Of a stretch of 64,000 bases of DNA, positions 52,186-61,100 are shown piece after piece. The notes beneath the pieces are model-generated. The model was not told the DNA's origin. It saw only the letters and a list, made by a program, of their open reading frames with translations, and made no database searches. Source of the stretch: CAYYMH01 sp964472785. Its GTDB lineage: Bacteria; Zhuqueibacterota; Zhuqueibacteria; Thermofontimicrobiales; Thermofontimicrobiaceae. Both the position numbers and the translations under genes were made by a program. The stretch lies in NCBI GenBank assembly GCA_964472785.1, contig CAYYMH010000003.1, positions 62,001 through 126,000 on the forward strand, written 5' to 3'. Numbering within the stretch: the first letter of the stretch is position 1; every line of letters begins with the position of its first letter.

Positions 52186-53102
52186 CAGCAAAAATGGAGT
52201 ATTGTAAAATGAAATGTAAATTGAAAAACCGAAATATAGTTATTGAAAAATATCTTTCAGGTACAATTTCAGAAAAGCAGCGAGGCGCTTTTGACGAGCA
52301 TTGCTTTAATTGTAATGAATGTTTTCAAGAAGTGATGTTCAGAGAGCAAACTGAAAATATAATTGAAACTGAAGGATATGCACTGTTAGCAGATATTAGA
52401 GAGAAAAAGCCGGCTAAAGAAAAAAAGGATTCACTAATTCCAATCTTTGGAAATATATTCTTTGGGAAGAACTGGCAAACAGTGGTTGGCTATGCAGCAG
52501 CAGCAGTGGTATTGATCAGCATTGGATTGTCGGTCATAATGGGAAATCTCCAAACAAAAGGCTCAACAATCATTTTCGATAGTGAAGTTCCGTATGAGTA
52601 TGACAATTCTAGTTTGAGAAGTGCAAGTTCGCGATATGAATCAGATCATGTTACAGAGCAATTTGTATATTTGTTCAATATGAGCATGGGCGCCTATTTG
52701 TCATGTGAATATCTTGACGCAATTGGCATGTTTAATCAGATTGAACATCTTGCAATTAATTTGAAGAATGATTCTAAAAATCCGCAACACCTGAAATGGG
52801 TTCGTGACTATTATTTTTACCGAGGCTTAACCAATTTATCCATTTCCGTAAGTGAAAAATATATGTTAGGTAAAGAAAATAAGGCGCTATACTTGGATGG
52901 CGCGATCCGCGATTTTCAGAACGCAAGTAATTTAACTTCAATCCATAATTTAGATAAACAGGACAGAGGATTTTATTTTCTCGGCTTTAGCCTTAAATTG
53001 GATAATGAAAACAAAGCCGCATTGGAGGTTTTGCAAAAAATTGATCCGAATGGTCAATTTTATGAAAAAAGCCAGCAATTAATTCAGGAATTATCTAAAT
53101 AG
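52182..53102 (+). CDS. membrane anti-sigma-like protein with external TPR-like domain
   Basis: A 306-residue protein. The cytosolic N-terminus has CFNCNECFQEV, resembling a zinc-finger anti-sigma domain (zf-HC2-like: H then C-x2-C spacing, with HCFNCNEC). One transmembrane segment (about residues 108-126, AAAAVVLISIGLSVIMG) follows. The external part has helical repeats resembling TPRs (AYLSCEYLDAIGMFNQIEHL; YYFYRGLTNLSISV; GFYFLGFSLKLDNENKAALE). ATG 52182 overlaps the sigma gene, and ATG 52209, with GGAG upstream, is an alternative. It likely holds the sigma factor inactive and senses an envelope signal. Confidence 0.72.
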   Translation: MTAKMEYCKMKCKLKNRNIVIEKYLSGTISEKQRGAFDEHCFNCNECFQEVMFREQTENIIETEGYALLADIREKKPAKEKKDSLIPIFGNIFFGKNWQTVVGYAAAAVVLISIGLSVIMGNLQTKGSTIIFDSEVPYEYDNSSLRSASSRYESDHVTEQFVYLFNMSMGAYLSCEYLDAIGMFNQIEHLAINLKNDSKNPQHLKWVRDYYFYRGLTNLSISVSEKYMLGKENKALYLDGAIRDFQNASNLTSIHNLDKQDRGFYFLGFSLKLDNENKAALEVLQKIDPNGQFYEKSQQLIQELSK

Positions 53103-53555
53103 TAACCTCCTACTCTTAATGTAAATTACCTCGTTAAAAATTTGACATTGTATATATATCAAATTCCGTTCTAAATCTCAACTGATATTTTTCATTCGAA
53201 AATTGTTAAAGTGTAATGACATGTACAAGTAAGTTTCAGAAGAGTATAAATTGACTTGCTCAGTACGTTTTGCTATGGGTTAAAAAATTGAGCGGAACCT
53301 AATGTTATAAATTTACCTTTGACCCAGTTTGGCATTTTTTGTTATTAACATAACGGTCAAAGGTAAAATTGTATATGAAGTTGGTTAATGAGCAGAACAT
53401 CAAAGTAGAAAAAAGTTAGTAATAATAGAATATAAAATTAAATTAATATATAAAATAATTATTTAAGTCATAATAATATAACATAGATAATAAAAAATAA
53501 AAATGAATTTTAATAAAACAGTTTTTATAAAATAAAACGGATATAATGAGGATAA
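53103..53555. other. AT-rich intergenic region with hairpin
   Basis: The 453 bases after the anti-sigma gene contain a strong inverted repeat at 53312-53367 and no supported gene on either strand. It lies between convergent genes: the anti-sigma gene on the plus strand and the 52-codon gene on the minus strand. Confidence 0.5.
53312..53367. repeat. 13-bp inverted repeat between convergent genes
   Basis: TTTACCTTTGACC (53312-53324) pairs perfectly with GGTCAAAGGTAAA (53355-53367). The 30-base loop holds a smaller palindrome (GTTAT-TAAC-ATAAC). It could act as a bidirectional terminator or a protein-binding site, though no T run follows either arm. Confidence 0.75.
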
Positions 53556-53714
53556 TTAATAAAAAAGATTCGATCTTACCTTGCGCCATTTGCCTTCAAT
53601 TGCAAAATATACCCACTTTTCATGATTGTGCGAGGATTTTTCATCTGAATTTTTTCGTAGGTTTTTCATGTTGTCATCTATCATATTCTTCTCCATCACA
53701 AAACTCACTCTCAT
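53556..53714 (-). CDS. small minus-strand protein of 52 residues, unknown
   Basis: On the minus strand, ATG at 53714-53712 opens a 52-codon frame ending TAA at 53556. It is preceded by AGGAGG four to five bases upstream, and further upstream by TTGACA (53783-53778) and TAAGAT (53759-53754) with an 18-base spacer. The product is hydrophilic and basic/acidic mixed, with MIDDNMKNLRKN in the middle and a C-terminal KWVYFAIEGKWRKVRSNLFY. No family recognised. The plus-strand frame in the same place is Cys/Phe-rich and looks spurious. Promoter, binding site and composition together make this a credible gene, the only minus-strand one in the window. Confidence 0.6.
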   Translation of the reverse strand: MRVSFVMEKNMIDDNMKNLRKNSDEKSSHNHEKWVYFAIEGKWRKVRSNLFY

Positions 53715-53753
53715 TTTTCCTCCTGTCTGACCTTAAGTTGTGCGTATTAAATT

Positions 53754-53783
53754 ATCTTAGATGCTATTGTTATTTTTTGTCAA
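53754..53783 (-). promoter_or_regulatory. sigma70-type promoter of the minus-strand small gene
   Basis: Reading the minus strand: TTGACA (53783-53778), 18 bases, TAAGAT (53759-53754). Predicted transcription starts near 53747, about 33 bases before the ATG at 53714. Confidence 0.55.
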
Positions 53784-54117
53784 CGCTGTACTATATAATT
53801 AGAACAAAGGTCAAAAATATTGAAAAAATTTTTAACTTTTTTCAAAATAAAATTCAAATTGTAAAGAAATACTTTCAGAATCTAATATAAATTAATGAAA
53901 GATGAAGGTTTATGAGTGTTATCTGGTAAAAAGTATTAGGTGTTAAGAAAATAAATTGATTAATTAATTAAAAAATAGGGAGATATGATCATGTGAAAAG
54001 AGAGATATTAAATAAATGTTGAAAATATGTGAATTTGGTATTAAGTTTGCATATATAAAGTAAAAAGCAACAAAATGTTAATAAATTATTAATTAAACTA
54101 ATTTGGAGGAAAAAGTC

Positions 54118-54232
54118 ATGAATAAGCTATTCGTCGTATTATTTGTTTCCGCCATGGTCAGCCTGGGAGTCACCTTTCCGGGACTGATGAGCAATCACCC
54201 CGATTCGCCGATTGCGCCTTTTGATGAAGAAG
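54118..54232 (+). CDS. small exported protein, cut by assembly gap
   Basis: ATG 54118 follows GGAGG at nine bases. The visible 38 residues start with a signal or membrane segment (MNKLFVVLFVSAMVSLGVTF) and continue LMSNHPDSPIAPFDEE, acidic and proline-rich. The sequence then runs into 100 Ns, so length and C-terminus are unknown; codons after the gap cannot be assigned to it. It lies between the sigma/anti-sigma genes and the TPR-CHAT gene and could be an exported substrate or ligand of that protein. This is inferred from position. Confidence 0.55.
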
Positions 54233-54332
54233 NNNNNNNNNNNNNNNNNNNNNNNNNNNNNNNNNNNNNNNNNNNNNNNNNNNNNNNNNNNNNNNNNNNN
54301 NNNNNNNNNNNNNNNNNNNNNNNNNNNNNNNN
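54233..54332. other. assembly gap of 100 Ns
   Basis: Exactly 100 unknown bases; a round number of this kind usually marks a scaffold join of unknown true length. The small exported gene is interrupted here. Everything to the right may be further away than the coordinates show. Confidence 0.98.
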
Positions 54333-54338
54333 TTTTAG

Positions 54339-54435
54339 AAAGCCAGAACCATCCGAAAATTTTTAGAGATTTGGTCGATTAATTTTGGATTAGCAGTGAG
54401 ATAATATGTGATTAATAAATGGTTCTGGCTTTTTT
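54339..54435 (+). terminator. long-loop hairpin with T run
   Basis: AAAGCCAGAACCAT (54339-54352) pairs with ATGGTTCTGGCTTT (54419-54432), followed by further T residues. The stem is 14 bp and perfect, with a 66-base loop. It could terminate transcription of the small exported gene. Confidence 0.55.
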
Positions 54436-54559
54436 ATTAGGTGAATACAATTTCTTTCCCGCTCCATTTTTGAAATGGAACTTACTTAACTCAACAGCAT
54501 TAAAATTAAACACATAATAACAACGAAACTAAGAAGAGATTAATGCAAATTTTACACTG

Positions 54560-57500
54560 ATGAGTAAAAATTATTTGATTAAAAAAACCATATTTTTTTT
54601 TATTGTGGTAGCATTTTACAGCCATTTTAACCTCTTGTGTGTTTTTGCTCAAGATATTAAATATACTGATAAAAAAGTTTATAATGCATATTTTGATTTA
54701 TTAAAAGACATCTCTGCACTATCTTCTAAAGAGCAAATTAATGTCTTAGATCAATTTATGAAAAAGCAACCACATTTTGATTATACCTATCAGCAGATTT
54801 TAGATTTATACCGAATCAAAGATGATATTGATGATGCACAGATTTATTTCGAAAGTTTAATAGAGGAAGATAAATATCGCTTAAATGCCCATTGGATGTT
54901 AGCAGAGATCTTTCATGCAAAAGGCAACATTGATAAATCCCTTCATGCGTACAAAACCGCCCTCAAATCCGAGCATATTTCTTTTCGGCTTATTGAGGAT
55001 TTTTTAAAATTTTGCAGAGCGCAAGATATTGTAATTTATATTGATGATCTGAAAAACATGGGGGTTAGTGCAAAATATGATCTTATTTTAGAAGCGTTGA
55101 TTAAATATGTCAATGAAAACTACATGGATACAATCAATTTATTGAAGCAGTTTGATTTTCGAAAATTTAGGATCGAAATATTGTATTCCATATTTGGAAA
55201 CAGTTATCAAAAATTAAAAGAATTTGAAAAAGCTGAGTCTATTTATTATGAAGGATTAAAATTAGCTAGAGAAAACGGAAATACTGTATATGAAATTCGA
55301 TTTCTAATAAATATAGCGAGTGTTTATTTTTACCAAGGAAAAGTACAAAAATCTTTTAAATGTTACAATGAAGTAATTCCAATAGCCGAGTCAATTAATG
55401 ATTATTATTCGCTATTGTTGATACTTGGGAATCGAGGTCTTATTTATAAAAAATTTGGTAAGTATGAACTAGCTAAAGAGGATTTTAAAAATGCTCGTTA
55501 TTATGCCAAGTTGGTTCTAGATGTAGAATCAGCCGCCAAAAATGGTTATAGATATGCTCAAATGCTTTACTTCTTGAGAAATTTTAACGGTGCAATTTCA
55601 GTTTATGATGAAGCAGAACGATATGCTGAACAAGCTCAAGACACTGTTTTGCAATTTCGCATTAAAATTGGTAGAGGGGATATTTATGGTTATTTAAACC
55701 AAAACGATTTAGCAGCTAAAGTCTTTTCCGATGCGTACAATCTTGCCAAAGAAGCAAACTTATCTGATCAACAGCACACTGCTAAAGTTCATCTTGCTAA
55801 TATCATGGTTCGTAACAAGCAATATGATAATGCCAGAAAGATATTTCTCAATTTTATTGATTATATAAAAAAGTCTGATCCACGCAGATATGAACGTGAA
55901 GCTACATATTGGTTTTGGAAGCTGGCACAAACCTACCATGATCAACATAAATATCACGATGCCAAATTCTATTTAACTAAAGCGATGAATTTTGCAAAGG
56001 AACGAGGTCAAAAAAGTTATTACCAATGGGCTGTTTTGAGTTTAGCAGAGACGAACGTTAAAATTGGAAAAATTGACGAGGCAATGAGATGGTATCAAGA
56101 ATCGTTAGCTCACGCACAATCTGAAGGAAAACAGTCTCAATTATCAGAAATTTATCTGGGAATGGGAAACGCGTATCTTACGGCAGGTCAATTAGACGAT
56201 GCGATTCATTATTATAAACAGTCGATTGCCATTATTGAGAAATTGAGGCATGAACTGATAGTGGATCAGTTCAAAATCGGCTATTTGAGTGACGAATATG
56301 AAGTCTATGAGAATTTAGTGCACTGCTATTTTCAGAAATATTTAAAAACATCAGATACCGATTTGTTAGATAGTCTTTTTTATTTCGATCAAATGGTGCG
56401 AAGTCGTTCTTTGCAGGAATTAAAATTTCGAAATAAAGAAACGTTAGACAAAAGTAAATTTGTATTCGAAAATTATCAACAAGCCATCGAAAATCTGAAA
56501 AATGAGCAGCGTAAACTTCGTATGCATAGCAACGAGTTAGATACTGCTGCTTTAAAAAAGCAAATGATAAAATTGGAAGCAGCAAAATATTCGTTGCTCG
56601 AGCAAAGACTGAGATTAGTGAATCAAAATTCTGCAGATGCTGATCCACCTAAAATGGATACCTGTCCATTGCAAATAGCAATGAAAAACTTACACGAAGC
56701 AAAGACCGGTCTGTTACTTTACCATATATCGAACCGAAGTGCTTTTGTGTTGGCGGTTGCTAATAACAAAGTTCGAATTTTACCATTGAAAGCGGATCTA
56801 TCCATTCTCAAATCTTCCACCGATTCATTAATGAATCCGTTTCATGCAGTTGAGAAATACCAGTTGGAGAATCTGCCTTTTCGAGCAGACATTGCTTTTC
56901 GTTTGTATCAATATTTAATTCAGCCTGTTGAAAAAGTTATCGATTTACCGGAAGAGCTCATCGTTGTCTCCGATCCCGTACTTATCAATGTACCTTTCGA
57001 GATGTTACTGTCAGAGAAGCCAAAACAAAGTGTTTATACCCCGACTCAATTACCTGACTATTTTGAAAAATTATTATTGAAACGCTATGCGTTTCTTTAT
57101 GCGCCCACAACAACGATTTTAAAAAATAAAAGTGAACCGATTGCAGCGAATCCGAATTGCCTCATTTTTTCAAATCCATTTGAATTTGACAGTGAAAAGT
57201 CTTTTGCATTAAGAGATTTAACAATATTAACAGGTTGGCAACTTACACCTCTTCCTTTTGCAGAGAAAGAAACAAATAACATTGATAAGATATTTAAAAA
57301 GTCTGCTGTTTATGAGCACGGTCAGGCAACGGAAGAGAAATTTTTTGAACTGGCTAAAAATAATCAAGTGATACATTTGGCGACACACGGTTTTGTCGAT
57401 TTGACTTTTGATGCATTTTCAGGAGTAGTTTTGGCGGTCGAAAATGATTCCACAAATGACGGATTTTTGTTGGGTTACGAGATCTCCGATTTGGATTTGG

Positions 57501-57925
57501 ACTGCGATTTGCTTACGTTGAGTGCCTGCGAAACCGGCAGAGGAAAAGTGATTGCCGGAGAAGGTGTACTTGGATTGCCGCGATTATTTTTCGGAGCTGG
57601 TGCGAATCGGGTATTGATGACGTTGTGGCGCGTGGATGATAAATATACTTCGGAATTAATGCCTCAGTTTTACCGTAAACTTTTTAAAAATAGACAATCA
57701 ATCTCAACAGCATTGGCTGATACAAAATTGGAGTTGATGAAAAGCAGTAATAGTGATTTTTATTATCAACATCCATTTTTTTGGGCGGCGTTTTGTTTGT
57801 ACGGTGAGCCGGGCCATGTTGAGAAATCGCCGCTGCCATTTAATATGACATACCTGCTCTCGTTTGTCATAGTCAGTCTTATCCTTGCCTCCCTCTATTA
57901 TCTGAAAAGACGAAAATCCAATTAA
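54560..57925 (+). CDS. membrane-anchored TPR-CHAT protease-like protein
   Basis: A 1121-residue protein. An N-terminal hydrophobic segment (about 8-30) directs export. Residues about 75-600 hold many TPR-type helical repeats (e.g. AHWMLAEIFHAKGNIDKSLH; IYLGMGNAYLTAGQLDDAIH), then a coiled-coil-like linker. The C-terminal CHAT domain (caspase-like) has both catalytic residues: His in HLATHGF (about H943) and Cys in LSACETGRG (about C990). A final transmembrane helix (LLSFVIVSLILASLYYL) and basic tail follow. CHAT proteins are peptidases whose activity is often controlled by attached TPRs. Neighbouring sigma, anti-sigma and small exported genes suggest a signalling unit. Confidence 0.88.
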   Translation: MSKNYLIKKTIFFFIVVAFYSHFNLLCVFAQDIKYTDKKVYNAYFDLLKDISALSSKEQINVLDQFMKKQPHFDYTYQQILDLYRIKDDIDDAQIYFESLIEEDKYRLNAHWMLAEIFHAKGNIDKSLHAYKTALKSEHISFRLIEDFLKFCRAQDIVIYIDDLKNMGVSAKYDLILEALIKYVNENYMDTINLLKQFDFRKFRIEILYSIFGNSYQKLKEFEKAESIYYEGLKLARENGNTVYEIRFLINIASVYFYQGKVQKSFKCYNEVIPIAESINDYYSLLLILGNRGLIYKKFGKYELAKEDFKNARYYAKLVLDVESAAKNGYRYAQMLYFLRNFNGAISVYDEAERYAEQAQDTVLQFRIKIGRGDIYGYLNQNDLAAKVFSDAYNLAKEANLSDQQHTAKVHLANIMVRNKQYDNARKIFLNFIDYIKKSDPRRYEREATYWFWKLAQTYHDQHKYHDAKFYLTKAMNFAKERGQKSYYQWAVLSLAETNVKIGKIDEAMRWYQESLAHAQSEGKQSQLSEIYLGMGNAYLTAGQLDDAIHYYKQSIAIIEKLRHELIVDQFKIGYLSDEYEVYENLVHCYFQKYLKTSDTDLLDSLFYFDQMVRSRSLQELKFRNKETLDKSKFVFENYQQAIENLKNEQRKLRMHSNELDTAALKKQMIKLEAAKYSLLEQRLRLVNQNSADADPPKMDTCPLQIAMKNLHEAKTGLLLYHISNRSAFVLAVANNKVRILPLKADLSILKSSTDSLMNPFHAVEKYQLENLPFRADIAFRLYQYLIQPVEKVIDLPEELIVVSDPVLINVPFEMLLSEKPKQSVYTPTQLPDYFEKLLLKRYAFLYAPTTTILKNKSEPIAANPNCLIFSNPFEFDSEKSFALRDLTILTGWQLTPLPFAEKETNNIDKIFKKSAVYEHGQATEEKFFELAKNNQVIHLATHGFVDLTFDAFSGVVLAVENDSTNDGFLLGYEISDLDLDCDLLTLSACETGRGKVIAGEGVLGLPRLFFGAGANRVLMTLWRVDDKYTSELMPQFYRKLFKNRQSISTALADTKLELMKSSNSDFYYQHPFFWAAFCLYGEPGHVEKSPLPFNMTYLLSFVIVSLILASLYYLKRRKSN

Positions 57926-58001
57926 TTGTTTATCACTACACTTCCGAAATCAATATTGATTTTCCATTTTTTGATAAATAACTTTAATGTCATATAATTA
58001 G

Positions 58002-58029
58002 TTGACTTTTCTATTTTTTTTCGTATATT
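58002..58029 (+). promoter_or_regulatory. promoter candidate for the macroglobulin gene
   Basis: TTGACT at 58002-58007 and TATATT at 58024-58029, 16-base spacer. The start would lie about 95 bases before ATG 58132. It suggests this gene is transcribed apart from the CHAT gene. Confidence 0.5.
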
Positions 58030-58131
58030 AGAGTCAGATTTACGTCATACTGAAATCAAATTTTTTCCCTCCACAGTCAATAAACAATATTAAAATGCTT
58101 CACACGATTTATCAAAAAAATGAGGTTCAAT

Positions 58132-61100
58132 ATGGAAAATAAAACTGACAAAAATGTGCTTTCCCAAATTAGAGAAAAGTTCAGCCTGCCTTATTTAATT
58201 ATCACGATACTCGTATTGATTATTTTTATTGGAGCAATTTATTTTCTCGCTCAGGAGAAAAAAGATACCGTTTCGATTGAGTTGTTTACTCCTCTCGGCG
58301 AGGTACCCCAGACCACCAATATCACTGTGACGTTTTCAAAATCGGTAGTTGGCGATTCGATGGTAAATAAGTGGCTGGACAAAGCTGCCATTGGTCTCAA
58401 ACCTGAGATTCCGGGTAAATTTCAGTGGATATCCCGGGATAAAATCCGTTTCTATCCGGACGTTATGCTGGCACCATCGACCGAATACACCGCGGAAGTA
58501 GCTGTTTCAATTGCCGGTAAATATGATTATGCGCTCAAAGGTGATCGCCGATTCCAATTTTATACCCAGCGGTTTCGTGTGAATAGCGCTTCTTTGTCAA
58601 TAGAATATCTGGCGGATGAGGAAAATACGGTCCGATTGTTGGCAACTATTGAATTCAACTACGTCGTTACTCCTGACGAAGCCATTAAAAATATATCGAT
58701 CCAATATGCGGACGGTGGCAAAATTCCGTTTAAACTTCTCACCACTGCGCCCAATAGCATCATTGCCCTTGAATCTGAAAAATTTCAAAGAGGAGACGAG
58801 GACAAAGAAATCGTTTTAAAAGTCTCTGCTGGAATGATGCCTCAAAATGGGAATATGGGTTTGGAACGGGATTTTATCAAACCGATGGTGATGCCGAAAG
58901 AGCAGGATTTAAAAGTAGAGCGTTTGATCCCGGTGCGCGATGGTCCGAAAACAAGACACATCAGAATTCAATTCAACATGCCGCTCAAAGTGGAAAAAGC
59001 CGATCAGTTTATTTCAATCGATCCTCAATTGGGATTCAAACTCACATCCTCGCATCACTATTTAGACTTGCGGGGTGACTTTGACGTTGAAAAAAGTTAC
59101 ACCGTGTCTATCCGTGAGGGACTTCAGGCGATTGATGGTTCGACTCTAAAAAAGAATTTTACCAGTACCATTACATTTCGAAAAGAAAATATTCCGCCAC
59201 AGGTTGATTTTATCGGAGAAGGCTATTTTCTCACCAGAAGCGGGCAATTAAATTTAGGAATTTCGACGATCAATGTGGATCAGGTAACGATCGAGATTGA
59301 TAAGGTGTATTCCAATAATCTGATTTATCTGCTCAATCAGCATAATATTTCCGGCAGCCATGGCTATTACTGGTACGATATTCAATCTCTGGGAAAAGAA
59401 ATTCATCGCTCTGAAATGGTTCTGCAAAAGCTAACGAATGAGGAAGTCATTACACCTTTCAATATTAGGGAATATTTAAAAGATGAGAGAAGCGGTATCT
59501 TTAACATCACCGTTCGTAGCAGCCGGGAACGCTGGATCAGAGCTTCCAAGTGGGTGATGGCAACCGACCTGGGAATAATTGCCAAGCGTGCGGGCAATGA
59601 TATGTGGGTTTGGGTCAATTCGTTGACGTCGCTCGATCCGTTGGCAAATGTCGAAATAAAACTGTTCAGCAAAAACAACCAGCAACTTATGACAAGCACT
59701 ACTGATGAAAACGGCATCGCGATATTTGAATCAGTGACTGATTTTGAGGAAGAATTTGCTCCTTACTTAATCACTGCTGCGTCTGGCGAAGATATGAGTT
59801 TCCTGGAACTGACGCGTCGTGAAATTTCCGTGTCAGATTTTGAAGTGGAAGGCGATCCGTATTTGGAACATGGCTACGATGCGTATCTGTATCCGGAACG
59901 CGGTATTTACCGTCCCGGTGAAACAGCCCATTTGGCAGGTGTGGTTCGGGGGGAAAACATAAGCGTTCCGAAATCTTTTCCTGTGATTTTGCAATTGAAA
60001 GATCCGGAAAATAAAATAATTGAAGAGCAACGCGGCAGACTAAATGAGCAGGGTGCTGTCGAATTTTCCTGGGCAATTCCCGATTATGCGAAGACCGGGA
60101 CGTATGCGGCAATTTTGCTGATCGGTGAATCCGAGGAGATCGGCCGAACCGAATTAAATGTGGAGGAATTTATCCCGGATCGAATGAAGGTTAAATTGGC
60201 GACGAATAATGATGCTTATAAAGCAGGCGAACAGATAAGTATTGAGGTGAAAGCAGTCACACTTTTTGGGCCTCCTGCTGCCAGTCGTCAGGTTGAGGCT
60301 GATGTCGAGATTGAAGGATTTCCGTTTTCTCCGTCAAAATGGAGTTCTTTTGACTTCGTTGATGATAAGAAGTCATTTACTACACAACGTCACGATTTGG
60401 GAGAACAGGTATTGGATGAACAAGGATTTTATCAATACACTTTTGACCTTCCCGAAAATATCGAAGCGCCGTCTTCGCTCCGCGGAATCATTTCGGCAAC
60501 AGTTCTGGAGCCCGGTGGACGCGGTGTGAGCGCTTACCGAAGTGTGATAATTCATCCCTACGATTCTTACGTCGGATTGCGAAAAGCGAAGGAGGGTTAT
60601 GCCCAGCCGAACCGCGATTACGAAATCGAATTTATTTGTTTAAGTCCAACCGAAGAATTTCTTTCTGGGCATCAGATTGAAATATCGTTGTATCGAATCT
60701 ACTGGCATTCGATCTTGAAGAAGGTTACTCGTAATGGTCGGTATGAGTATGTTTCCGAAAAAGTAGCGGATTTGATTCAGCGAAAAATAATTGAATCCAA
60801 AAGCGAAGTCAGCTCTTTTGTCGTTCGTCCTGAGGAGTACGGCAAGTATGTGGTGGTCGCAAAGGACATCGGGACCAAAGCGTCTTCCTCTTTTTCATTT
60901 TACGCCAGCGGTTGGGGATATGCGCCGTGGGCAATGGATAATCCGGATCGGATTGAAATGGATTTGGATAAACAAACTTATCTGCCCGGTGAAACGGCTG
61001 AGGTGCAAATCAAAGCGCCCTTTACCGGGAAACTTTTATTGACGGTTGAGCTGGAAAAGATTTTTAATCAAAAAGTAATCGATTTAAATGAAAATACGGC

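Noticed and set aside
53546..53890. 114-codon plus-strand ORF, Cys/Phe/Leu rich
   Set aside because: No ribosome binding site and odd composition; the minus strand at the same place has promoter, ribosome binding site and a better ORF.
54103..54366. ORF reading through the N run
   Set aside because: Unknown bases cannot be translated; only the part up to 54232 is supported.
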